DNA from: JALZAA01 sp046724655
GTDB taxonomy: Bacteria; Actinomycetota; Acidimicrobiia; IMCC26256; JACDBD01
Length of the DNA stretch: 10,033 bases
Assembly (NCBI GenBank): GCA_046724655.1
Contig: JBKOWY010000164.1
Span: 1-10,033, forward strand
Reading direction: 5' to 3'
The translations under genes were made by a program, and so were the position numbers. Below the pieces are notes generated by a model. That model did no database searches and was not told where the DNA came from. It saw only the letters and a list, made by a program, of their open reading frames with translations. The first letter of the stretch is position 1. Every line of letters starts with the position of its first letter. Positions 1-5,619 of the stretch are shown piece after piece.

Positions 1-179
1 AAACCGTGTCGGTGCCGGACGCGCCGCACGTGCATGTCTTCATCGCTCGCGGCCGAGGCGTTCTCGAAGGACCGGGTGAGCTGGACGAGGGTGACGCCAC
101 TCGGCTGACCGACGCCGGACCCCTTGCGCTGACGGGCGGGCACGAGGGCGCCGATGTGCTCATTTGGGCGACCGCCTGA
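1..179 (+). CDS. Pirin-like protein, C-terminal end (partial)
   Basis: This is the last 58 codons of a gene that begins outside the window; the frame runs from base 3 and ends at TGA 177-179. The translation contains APHVHVFIARGRGVLEG, then GDATRLTD and finally ADVLIWATA. That is the pattern of the C-terminal cupin half of YhaK-type pirins: a hydrophobic strand with a V-H-V/L-F-ARG turn, an L-x-EGDA-x-RLTD strand and a closing EVLVW-like strand. Pirins are cupin proteins, some with quercetinase activity and others acting as redox-sensing cofactors. The metal-binding residues lie in the missing N-terminal half, so activity cannot be judged. The last 20 bases overlap the 3' end of the convergent oxidoreductase gene, and I see no separate terminator. 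Family assignment rests on remembered patterns. Confidence 0.75.
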   Translation, partial: TVSVPDAPHVHVFIARGRGVLEGPGELDEGDATRLTDAGPLALTGGHEGADVLIWATA

Positions 180-1578
180 ATCCCGACGTCAGGCCGTCCT
201 GCGAACCGTCGCTTTCTCTCCGCCCCGCGCCGGGCGCGGCGTGGGGACCGGGTCCGAGCCCGAGCGCGCCGTGCGTCGCGCCCATGCAAAGCCCCCAGAC
301 CACGGTGAGCCCGGCTCGGGAGGCAAGCCGAACGGCTTCGCTGGTATGCGTGCCCGGCTGAAACCACAACGTCTTCACACCGACCGCGATCGCCTCGCGC
401 GCGACCTCCTCGGCTTCGGTGGGCGGACGGAACACATCGACGACGTCGACGGGTACGTCGACGGCACGCAGCGACCGGTAGACGTGTTCTCCGAAGATCT
501 GGCCTCCCCGCGGGTTGACGGGAACGATCCGGTAGCCCCGTGATTGCAGGTACGCCGGGATCGCGTGCGCAGGTTTGGCCTCGTCCGCCGATGCCCCCAC
601 GACGGCGATGGTCTTTGTCTCGCCGTAGATATGCAGCAGATTGTCGTCGGACGGCACTGACATCACTCCCTCGTCTGCCGACGGATCGCGGCGCTCACCG
701 TCCACCGCCTGCCGTACCGCGGGGACGACCTCCCCCACGAAGCGGTCGAGTTGGTTCAGATGGTCTTCGGGCGACCAGAGCACGAAGGTGTTGAAGCCGA
801 GCTCGACGGCGAATCCGGTGAGCTCCTCGATCCAGTGCGAGGGTGGGCCCTGCAACCGTGCCCGGGTCGGAACCTCGGTGATCTCTCCCATGAGGTTGTA
901 GATCCTGCGGATCGCGGCGGGGGAACGGCCCGCAGCGCGCGCGGCGTCGTCGATCCGTTGCTGTTTTGCCGGAACCTGGTCCGGCTCGACGTAGCCAAAC
1001 GACGGGATCCAGCCGTCGGCGTCGCGGCCGATGAGCTGGAGCATTCGCGGCCCGACGCCACCAACCCATATGCCGATCGGGTGCCTCGGCGGCGGACCGG
1101 GATGGAGCCCCGTCACGGAGTAGTGCCGGCCGGTGTAGCTGACCGTGCGTTCCCCGCTCCAGAACAGGCGGATGATCTGGATCGCCTCTTGCAACGCCTC
1201 GAAGGCGTCGCGGGGCTCGCGGCGCGGGCCGCCCATCGCTGCGATCGCGTCCCAGAACCCGCCGGCGCCGATTCCGAGCTCGAATCGTCCGTTCGAGAGA
1301 ACGTCCAGCGACGCCGCCTGCTTGGCGATCATCGCCGGATCACGCAGCGGAAGGCTCGTGACATTGGGGAACAGACGAACCCGTTCGGTCGATGCGAGCA
1401 ACATCGCCATCAGCATCCAGGTGTCGAGGAAGCGGTGCTGGTACGGATGATCCTGAATGCCGATCAGCTCGAGACCAGCCGCGTCCGCCCGCTGAGCAAT
1501 CGCTCGACCCCTTTCCAGCGCGGCGGCACTGGGGTCGAGGTTGACGCCGAACTGCAGCTCGCGCCCGTAGTCCGCCAT
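160..1578 (-). CDS. Luciferase-like (F420/FMN-type) oxidoreductase fused to a CoA-binding domain
   Basis: Two domains share one frame. Residues about 8-292 (counted from a GTG at 1581) look like the luciferase-like monooxygenase (LLM) TIM barrel of actinobacterial flavin/F420-dependent oxidoreductases: GIQDHPYQ near 41-48, SNGRFELGIGAG near 96-107, HPGPPPRHPIGIWVGG near 160-175 and GRDADGWIP near 185-193. Residues about 307-443 look like a YccU-type CoA-binding Rossmann domain: IAVVGAS near 325-331, GYRIVPVNP near 349-357 and VWGLCMG near 428-434. The barrel should carry out a flavin- or F420-linked redox reaction on an unknown substrate; the second domain should bind CoA or a dinucleotide. 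The linker (about 293-306) is polar and low in complexity. I chose ATG 1578 because AGGAG lies 8 bases upstream; GTG 1581 in the same frame is also possible. The Met at 661-663 has its own SD-like AGGGAG, so the CoA-binding part might also be made separately. It is the last gene of the minus-strand run, 90 bp after the rhodanese gene. The tail after about 443 is low-complexity and may be non-functional. Confidence 0.85.
   Translation of the reverse strand: MADYGRELQFGVNLDPSAAALERGRAIAQRADAAGLELIGIQDHPYQHRFLDTWMLMAMLLASTERVRLFPNVTSLPLRDPAMIAKQAASLDVLSNGRFELGIGAGGFWDAIAAMGGPRREPRDAFEALQEAIQIIRLFWSGERTVSYTGRHYSVTGLHPGPPPRHPIGIWVGGVGPRMLQLIGRDADGWIPSFGYVEPDQVPAKQQRIDDAARAAGRSPAAIRRIYNLMGEITEVPTRARLQGPPSHWIEELTGFAVELGFNTFVLWSPEDHLNQLDRFVGEVVPAVRQAVDGERRDPSADEGVMSVPSDDNLLHIYGETKTIAVVGASADEAKPAHAIPAYLQSRGYRIVPVNPRGGQIFGEHVYRSLRAVDVPVDVVDVFRPPTEAEEVAREAIAVGVKTLWFQPGTHTSEAVRLASRAGLTVVWGLCMGATHGALGLGPGPHAAPGAGRRESDGSQDGLTSGFRRSPK
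661..672 (-). promoter_or_regulatory. Possible internal ribosome binding site and start for the CoA-binding domain
   Basis: On the minus strand the sequence reads GAGGGAGTGATG, with the ATG at 663-661. GAGGG lies four bases before this ATG, which is in frame with the oxidoreductase and falls exactly where a stand-alone YccU-like CoA-binding protein would begin. The TGATG overlap is typical of two translationally coupled neighbouring genes, but here the TGA (665-663) is out of frame with the oxidoreductase. Either an ancestral gene pair has fused, or the shorter protein is still made from this site. The SD match alone is weak evidence in purine-rich, GC-rich DNA. Confidence 0.35.
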
Positions 1579-1668
1579 CACCTTCGCTCCTGGTCGGGCA
1601 TTGCTGGTTCAAGGGCTGCCCCGGGCGCCTTTGTTCCCGGAGGTTGGGGACGTGAATGACGGGGAGCG

Positions 1669-2313
1669 CTACGGCCGGAAGACTCCCACCAAGCGACCGT
1701 CGGGCCGCGTCACAAGCATGTGGGCGAGATCCTTTTTCTGCATCCGCTCGGCGAGCGCGGGCGACTCCTCGCTCGGGCGAACCGTGCGAGGTCCCGAGTC
1801 CATCACCGCGTCAACGAGCTCCTCGTCACCGGCGCCCATCGCGTCCCTGGTGAGGGACCCGGCGACGACGCCGCTGTCGAAGACCACGACGCAGAGGCCG
1901 GCGGAAGCGAGCTCTGCTCTGACCTCGCCGACTTTTGCGCCGGTCGTGCAAGTGGGGACGTCGCGATCGAGCTCGCTCCCGACCAGCCGGGCGGTTCCTT
2001 CCCACGGCAGGTCGAACGCGAGCCAGTCCATTTTCCCGGCCGCGTAGTCGATCGACCGGTCGAAGCCGAGGTGCTCGAGCCGCCACGCGGCCCGCGGGCT
2101 CATGTCTCAGGTGAAGTCGTGGCAGTAGGCGATGACGGGTCGCCCGAGGTCGAGCTCACTCGGACCGCGGTCGGCGATCTCGCGCAGGGGGATGTTCAGC
2201 GCGCCGGGGAGGTGCGCCCATTCGTACTCGTCACGGGCCAAGACCTCGACGAGCTGGGCGCTCTCGCTCTCGATGAGACGGCGCACCTCTTCACGCGTCG
2301 CAGCGGCAGGCAT
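1669..2313 (-). CDS. Rhodanese-CBS protein with an in-frame TGA in the active-site loop (candidate selenoprotein)
   Basis: This 214-codon frame is interrupted only by TGA at 2109-2107 (codon 69). Codons 1-68 form the first half of a rhodanese domain: QLVEVLARDEYEWAHLPGALNIP near 20-42 and the strand RPVIAYC near 58-64. Codons 70-104 complete it: DMSPRAAWRLEHLGF, then DYAAGKMDWL. Codons about 119-214 look like a pair of CBS motifs, for example VGEVRAELASAGLCVVV, then VDAVMDSGPRTV, then HMLVTRPDGRLVGVF. In related rhodaneses, as I recall them, the loop reads YC-x4-C-x4-K/R-AA; here it is YCHDFT-stop-DMSPRAA, so the TGA occupies the second Cys of a Cx4R loop. Codons on both sides are almost all G/C-ending, so both halves look maintained as coding. 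Rhodaneses move sulfane sulfur or act in redox; CBS pairs sense adenosyl ligands. ATG 2313 is preferred because GAGGTG lies just upstream; GTG 2319 is the alternative. No Sec machinery lies in this window. A nonsense mutation or sequencing error (TGC to TGA) is the alternative; if TGA is a true stop, the gene is broken. Confidence 0.8.
2077..2109 (-). promoter_or_regulatory. SECIS-like hairpin directly after the in-frame TGA (candidate)
   Basis: Reading the minus strand from the TGA at 2109, five bases (GACAT) lead into GAGCC (2101-2097). This pairs perfectly with GGCTC (2081-2077). A bulged C and two further G-C pairs (GC with GC) can extend the stem, leaving a loop of about ten bases that begins with G. 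Bacterial SECIS elements are hairpins within the coding region just after the UGA, with a G at the start of the apical loop about 16-37 bases from it. Here the distance is about 13, slightly short. GC-rich sequence folds easily and competing stems exist in the same stretch (for example CGCG with CGCG), so this supports selenocysteine only weakly. Confidence 0.3.
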
Positions 2314-2347
2314 CGTCACCTCACTCGTTGCACTGGCGCGTCCCTGA

Positions 2348-2629
2348 CTATCTACCCAAACGGCGGGGTAGCTCCGCTTGGTACTCGGGAAAGTATCGGG
2401 GGATCACGTCGAGAGAGAACTCGCGGAGGATGCTCGACGGAGGCTCGCGCTCGAGCAGAAATGCGAACGACTCGCGGATGACACGCTCATGGTCGACATC
2501 GACGAGCCCCAGATCGTTCAGCAGTGCCGCAGGCACGTGCACCCGGTGGCTGGTCCTCGAGTCGCCCTCTTCGAGCTGCACGGCGAACCATTCCGGTTCC
2601 ATCGGTGTGATCGTGATGCCAGCCGTCAT
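2348..2629 (-). CDS. Conserved small protein of unknown function (93 residues)
   Basis: I do not know a function for this gene. The protein opens with a hydrophilic, beta-like segment (EWFAVQLEEGDSRTSHRVHVP, about 13-33). It closes with the block ESFAFLLEREPPSSILREF then IPRYFPEY (about 53-83), which I recognise as recurring in short actinobacterial hypothetical proteins. There is no signal peptide or membrane segment, so it is probably cytoplasmic. ATG 2629 lacks a good SD sequence; an internal Met at 2602 is possible but would remove part of the N-terminus. It starts 25 bp after the acidic small gene and ends 34 bp before the rhodanese-CBS start, which suggests co-transcription. It may be an accessory protein for the rhodanese, but nothing beyond position supports this. 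Confidence 0.8.
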   Translation of the reverse strand: MTAGITITPMEPEWFAVQLEEGDSRTSHRVHVPAALLNDLGLVDVDHERVIRESFAFLLEREPPSSILREFSLDVIPRYFPEYQAELPRRLGR

Positions 2630-2654
2630 GTTGCGAGCGCGTCCGGCGCGGCCG

Positions 2655-2858
2655 CTATTGGGGTGGTTGCGTCGAGCCGGGTGGGTTCGACGGTTTCTTG
2701 CCGCGGGCGGCGTCCTTGGCCGCCTTGTCGAAGCCTTCCTCGCGCGCGAGCTGCTCGAATTCGGCTTGCTTGGCCTTGGTGTCCTCGAAGTCGACGCCTT
2801 CTTCGTCCTCTTCTTCCTCGACTGCGCGCCCCTGAGGTTCCCGGGTTTGATCGGTCAT
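2655..2858 (-). CDS. Small acidic protein of unknown function (67 residues)
   Basis: The frame is open further upstream, but the best start is ATG 2858, preceded by GGGGGAGGG at about six bases spacing. The protein has a run of acidic residues (EEEEDEE, 14-20), then a probable charged helix (about 23-52, DTKAKQAEFEQLAREEGFDK and onward), and a Pro-rich tail ending in NPPGSTQPPQ. It has no Cys, signal peptide or membrane segment. The composition suggests a soluble, partly disordered protein. It lies 76 bp downstream of the exported protein gene and 25 bp upstream of the 93-residue gene, on the same strand. Family and role are unknown. Confidence 0.65.
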   Translation of the reverse strand: MTDQTREPQGRAVEEEEDEEGVDFEDTKAKQAEFEQLAREEGFDKAAKDAARGKKPSNPPGSTQPPQ

Positions 2859-2934
2859 CGCGAGCCCTCCCCCGAAGGTGGTTGTGTACCAACGCTTCGC
2901 GTACCCACGCCGCCGTCGACCTACCCCCAATTTG

Positions 2935-4341
2935 CTACCCGGAGGGCTGGACTCGGCTGAGCACGTCACTCAGACGCTTGGCGCCGTCAGCAGCCTTGGT
3001 GACGTCCTCTTTCTTGGCGGCGGCCTCGAGGGTCTTCAATTGAGCCTCGATGTCACGCGCCGCCGACTTGTCGACGGTGTGGCCGACTCGGTCCCAGACT
3101 CGCCTCAGCACCGTGACGTCGCCGGCAATGTTGCCCGGGTCCGGCTGGGCGGCGCCACTGTCGGCGACGAGCCGACTGGTCCAGAGCTCGAAGCGGGCGC
3201 GGTCGATGTCGGTGGCGGGCTGGTACTGCAACTTGAGGTCGACGGCGGCTTGGCCGACATCGATGGCGTTGGCGCGCGCGCCTTCAGTGTTGCGAGCGTC
3301 GAGGGCGGGGAACTGAGCGTCGCCACGAAGGTCGGCGAGGGCGTGATCCATCTGCACCGCGAGCAGCGGGGGCACTGCACCGCTCGCACGGTGGATCGCC
3401 CACGCAGTCTGCATCGCGTCGAGCGTGGCCGACGCGGTCGCCCAGTCGCCGGTCGCGGCCGCGTCGAAGATGGCCGCCGCGCCGCGCGAGATCGTGTCGA
3501 GCTCCGCCGGCACCGGTCCCGGCCGCGTGTCTGTCGGAGCGGCGATGGCGAGCGCTTCGAGATTCCCTCCGAAGCCGGAGCGGAACTCGCCGTAGCCGGG
3601 TGCGAACGTCTTGTCCTCCAGGAAGCCGTCGAGGAGGTGGTTCTCCTGTCCGACCATCGCGCCTTGCACCGGACCGCCAGGACCGTCCACCGTGAGGCCC
3701 ACGGTCTTCACCGTGACCTCCTCGAAGACTTTGCCGGGGATGTTCTCGGGTCGGTACACCTGACCGACTTGCGGATTGCTCGGCATGATCATGCCCGGCG
3801 CGCCGTCCTTGCCGGCGAGCCATGTGCCGTGCGTGTCAGCCACGCCGCCGTCCTTGAAATTGAACACGTCCTCGCCGAAGTACCAGACGGCCCCGTCGTC
3901 GGCTTGTGCGTACCAGTCGATCGCAACCTCGTGAATCCGCCCGTCGAGATACGAGACGAACTGCGAAACCAGCGTCTTGACCTTCTTGCCCTTCACGTCG
4001 ATGGTCCGCGTGCCGGGCAGGAGCGTGGTCTCGATCTTCAGCGCCTGGCCGGCATCGTTGCCGAGCAGGACGGCCGACTGAAGACTCCCGATCGGGAACA
4101 GCGGGTTGTCGACCCTGGTCGGGTTCGAGAACCTCGGCGTCTTGACGTCGACGCGGGCGCTCTTGAGTGCGGTCGGGTTGGGCGGCGGGTCCGAGCGTGA
4201 GGGTGTGGTGGCGCTCGCGGAGGCGAAGGCTGCGCCATCGACGCCACATGCGCCCGTCGCCAGCAATGCCACCACGCCGATTCCCGCCGCCGTCTTCGCA
4301 ATTCGCCGGTTGCGGATCGAGCCTGCCCGAGTGACATCCAT
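2935..4341 (-). CDS. Exported or lipoprotein-like conserved protein of unknown function (468 residues)
   Basis: The N-terminus has a typical export signal: basic residues (RNRR, 10-13), a hydrophobic core (about 18-29, AAGIGVVALLAT) and Cys32 in ATGAC. That last part is a poor lipobox because Leu is not at -3, so the protein could be a lipoprotein or simply secreted. A low-complexity Ser/Thr/Pro linker (about 40-58) follows. Residues about 66-270 form a beta-rich globular domain with strings I recognise from unannotated actinobacterial proteins: RVDNPLFPIGSL (76-87), VSQFVSYLDGRIHEVAIDWYAQ (125-146), VWYFGEDVFN (152-161) and KTFAPGYGEF (244-253). Residues about 278-468 are Ala-rich and probably all helical, a second domain often attached to the first in remembered homologues. 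I know no catalytic motif. ATG 4341 has AGGAG six bases upstream. It is the first gene of the minus-strand run and diverges from the EF-Tu-like gene. Confidence 0.85.
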   Translation of the reverse strand: MDVTRAGSIRNRRIAKTAAGIGVVALLATGACGVDGAAFASASATTPSRSDPPPNPTALKSARVDVKTPRFSNPTRVDNPLFPIGSLQSAVLLGNDAGQALKIETTLLPGTRTIDVKGKKVKTLVSQFVSYLDGRIHEVAIDWYAQADDGAVWYFGEDVFNFKDGGVADTHGTWLAGKDGAPGMIMPSNPQVGQVYRPENIPGKVFEEVTVKTVGLTVDGPGGPVQGAMVGQENHLLDGFLEDKTFAPGYGEFRSGFGGNLEALAIAAPTDTRPGPVPAELDTISRGAAAIFDAAATGDWATASATLDAMQTAWAIHRASGAVPPLLAVQMDHALADLRGDAQFPALDARNTEGARANAIDVGQAAVDLKLQYQPATDIDRARFELWTSRLVADSGAAQPDPGNIAGDVTVLRRVWDRVGHTVDKSAARDIEAQLKTLEAAAKKEDVTKAADGAKRLSDVLSRVQPSG

Positions 4342-4370
4342 GTCGTACTCCTATCTGAGTGGGGTCGATA

Positions 4371-4392
4371 GCACGACGCTGCCCGGTCGTGC
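4371..4392. promoter_or_regulatory. Inverted repeat in the divergent intergenic region (possible operator)
   Basis: GCACGAC (4371-4377) is repeated in inverted form as GTCGTGC (4386-4392) with an eight-base spacer. It lies about 30 bp upstream of the exported-protein start and about 70 bp upstream of the EF-Tu-like start. That suits a protein-binding site acting on one or both promoters, or a hairpin in a 5' leader. TTGAGA at 4395-4400 resembles a plus-strand -35 box, but I see no convincing -10 at the right distance. No regulator family can be named. Confidence 0.35.
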
Positions 4393-4460
4393 ATTTGAGA
4401 ATCCTGTGAGCGCGAAGAAATCAGGCTTAAGGTGGACGTGCGCCGAGAGGGGAGCCGGCC

Positions 4461-4721
4461 ATGGGGGAGCAATTCGTCGGAAGCGTGACGCACTACTTCG
4501 GGAAGCCCGGCGTCGCCATCGTGGACATCACCGAAGGCGAGCTCAATGTCGGCGACACAATCCGGATCGCCGGTCACTCGTCGGACTTCACCCAGCAGAT
4601 CGGGTCGATGGAGCTCGAGCACGAACCTGTCGATTCGGCGAAGATCGGTGACAGCATTGGTATCAAGGTGGCGGAACGGGCGCGGGAGCACGACCAGGTG
4701 TACCGGGTGACGGCGGACTGA
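4461..4721 (+). CDS. Stand-alone translation elongation factor-like protein (EF-Tu domain 2 fold)
   Basis: The 86-residue protein matches the small 'translation elongation factor-like' family: VGSVTHYFGKPGVAIVDIT (6-24), LNVGDTIRIAGH (28-39), DFTQQIGSMELEHEPV (42-57) and KIGDSIGIKVAERAREHDQVYRV (60-82). These correspond to the second (beta-barrel, OB-like) domain of EF-Tu/IF2-type GTPases. There is no G domain, so it cannot hydrolyse GTP. Its cellular role is not established, and binding RNA or the ribosome is only inferred. The start is well supported by GAGGGGAG six bases upstream. It is probably a single-gene unit: it diverges from the exported-protein gene and ends 19 bp before the convergent SDR gene. 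There is no signal peptide. Confidence 0.85.
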   Translation: MGEQFVGSVTHYFGKPGVAIVDITEGELNVGDTIRIAGHSSDFTQQIGSMELEHEPVDSAKIGDSIGIKVAERAREHDQVYRVTAD

Positions 4722-4740
4722 CCAGAGCCCTCTGTGGCGA

Positions 4741-5490
4741 TTACAGCATTGACAGGCCACCGCTGACGGCGAGTGTGTGCCCCGTGATGAACGACGCGTC
4801 CGCAGAGGCAAGGAAGGCGATCGCGCCGGCGATCTCTTCCGGCGTACCGAGCCTCCCTAGTGCGGTCGCGTCGATCATCCCCTGCCGGAGGCGTGCACCG
4901 AACGCGCCGGACTCATCCACTGCCGCGCTGAGGAGCGCGGTGTCGGTCGGCCCGGGCGCCACCGCGTTGCAGCGCACCCCGTAGCGCGCGCCCTCCCGAG
5001 CAATCGCCTTCGTGAAGCCGAGGACCCCGGCCTTCGACGCCGCGTACGTCGCGCCTGCGGGCGCGCCCACCACACCTGCCTCACTCGCGACGTTCACGAT
5101 GGCGCCGCGGCGGCGTTCCTGCATGCCGCCGAGCACGGCGTGCGTGCACGCGAGCGTGCCGCGGAGGTTGACGCCCAGTACGTGGTCCCACGTCTCCTCG
5201 TCCGTGTCAACGAAGAACGCGAAACGGTCAGTGCCGGCATTGTTCACGAGGATGTCGATTGGTCCGACCGCCCGCTCCGCGGCACTCACTGCGGCCCGCA
5301 CCGACGAGACGTCCTTGACGTCGACCTCCACGTACGCGCCGCCGACGTCGGCGGCGACCTTGCCGGCACGGTCGGCGTCGATGTCGGCGATCACGACCCG
5401 GGCGCCCTCCGAGGCGAGGCGCTGAGCCGTGGCGGCGCCGATGCCCGACGCCCCGCCGGTCACGAACCCAGTTCTCCCCTCCAATCGCAT
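4741..5490 (-). CDS. SDR-family dehydrogenase, BadH-like (2-hydroxycyclohexanecarboxyl-CoA dehydrogenase type)
   Basis: This 249-residue protein is a complete classical short-chain dehydrogenase. TGGASGIG (11-18) binds the dinucleotide, Asp36 at the end of the second strand favours NAD(H) over NADP(H), and NNAG is at 83-86. The catalytic set is Asn108, Ser136, Tyr149 and Lys153 (YAASK). The signatures GPTDTALL (180-187), LGRLGTPEEIAGAIAFLAS (211-229) and the ending GHTLAVSGGLSML resemble BadH, which oxidises 2-hydroxycyclohexanecarboxyl-CoA in the cyclohexanecarboxylate/benzoate route. Oxidation of some hydroxyacyl-CoA or alicyclic alcohol is therefore the best guess, but SDR substrates cannot be fixed from motifs and no companion ring-degradation genes are in the window. 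The start lacks an obvious SD sequence. A perfect palindrome lies 12 bases upstream of the ATG, so repressor control is likely. It is divergent from the serine hydrolase gene. Confidence 0.9.
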   Translation of the reverse strand: MRLEGRTGFVTGGASGIGAATAQRLASEGARVVIADIDADRAGKVAADVGGAYVEVDVKDVSSVRAAVSAAERAVGPIDILVNNAGTDRFAFFVDTDEETWDHVLGVNLRGTLACTHAVLGGMQERRRGAIVNVASEAGVVGAPAGATYAASKAGVLGFTKAIAREGARYGVRCNAVAPGPTDTALLSAAVDESGAFGARLRQGMIDATALGRLGTPEEIAGAIAFLASADASFITGHTLAVSGGLSML

Positions 5491-5502
5491 GTAGCCATCG
5501 AA

Positions 5503-5518
5503 CCCCGACCGGTCGGGG
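5503..5518. promoter_or_regulatory. Perfect 16-bp palindrome between divergent genes (probable operator)
   Basis: CCCCGACCGGTCGGGG is its own reverse complement over 16 bases with no spacer. It lies 12 bp upstream of the SDR start and about 100 bp upstream of the hydrolase start. The core CGACCGGTCG resembles compact palindromic operators of TetR-family repressors, which often control acyl-CoA and lipid genes in actinobacteria; that link is inference. No TetR gene is visible here, so a regulator would have to act from elsewhere. As a hairpin it would have a four-base or larger loop and could also shape the SDR leader RNA. Confidence 0.55.
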
Positions 5519-5619
5519 AGGGCTAGTCAGGAACCCCCTATGAAGAGGGATGGGTACTTCCCTACTTTCCGCTCACAGGGTGGGGAGGGATGCTGGCGGG
5601 GTCGACCCAAGGGGGAGCA

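Noticed and set aside
1582..1668. CCGGG/CCCGG pairing around 1620-1640 as a terminator between the rhodanese and oxidoreductase genes
   Set aside because: There are five pairs with a long loop and no T run, and both genes read through the same strand, so there is no reason to place a terminator here.
2052..2063. Palindrome TCGACCGGTCGA resembling the operator at 5503
   Set aside because: It lies inside the rhodanese coding region and is explained by G/C-ending codons for Phe-Asp-Arg-Ser; there is no promoter context.
2104..2106. ATG 2101-2103 as a normal start of an independent CBS protein after the TGA
   Set aside because: There is no SD sequence, and it would begin in the middle of the rhodanese active-site loop, retaining half of that domain; a continuous gene explains the sequence better.
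2878..4200. Long plus-strand open frame of 440 codons antisense to the exported protein
   Set aside because: It is Arg/Val/Gly/Asp-rich without recognisable domains, and the opposite strand has a signal peptide, an SD sequence and conserved strings. It is a high-GC shadow.
4722..4737. Short CAGA/TCTG stem between the convergent EF-like and SDR genes as a terminator
   Set aside because: There are only about four pairs, mixed A-T/G-C, with no T run on either strand; too weak to call.
5590..5619. Upstream ATG start for the serine hydrolase
   Set aside because: Its GGAGG abuts the ATG with almost no spacing, and the added ten residues (MLAGSTQGGA) do not look like the family N-terminus; GTG 5620 fits better.
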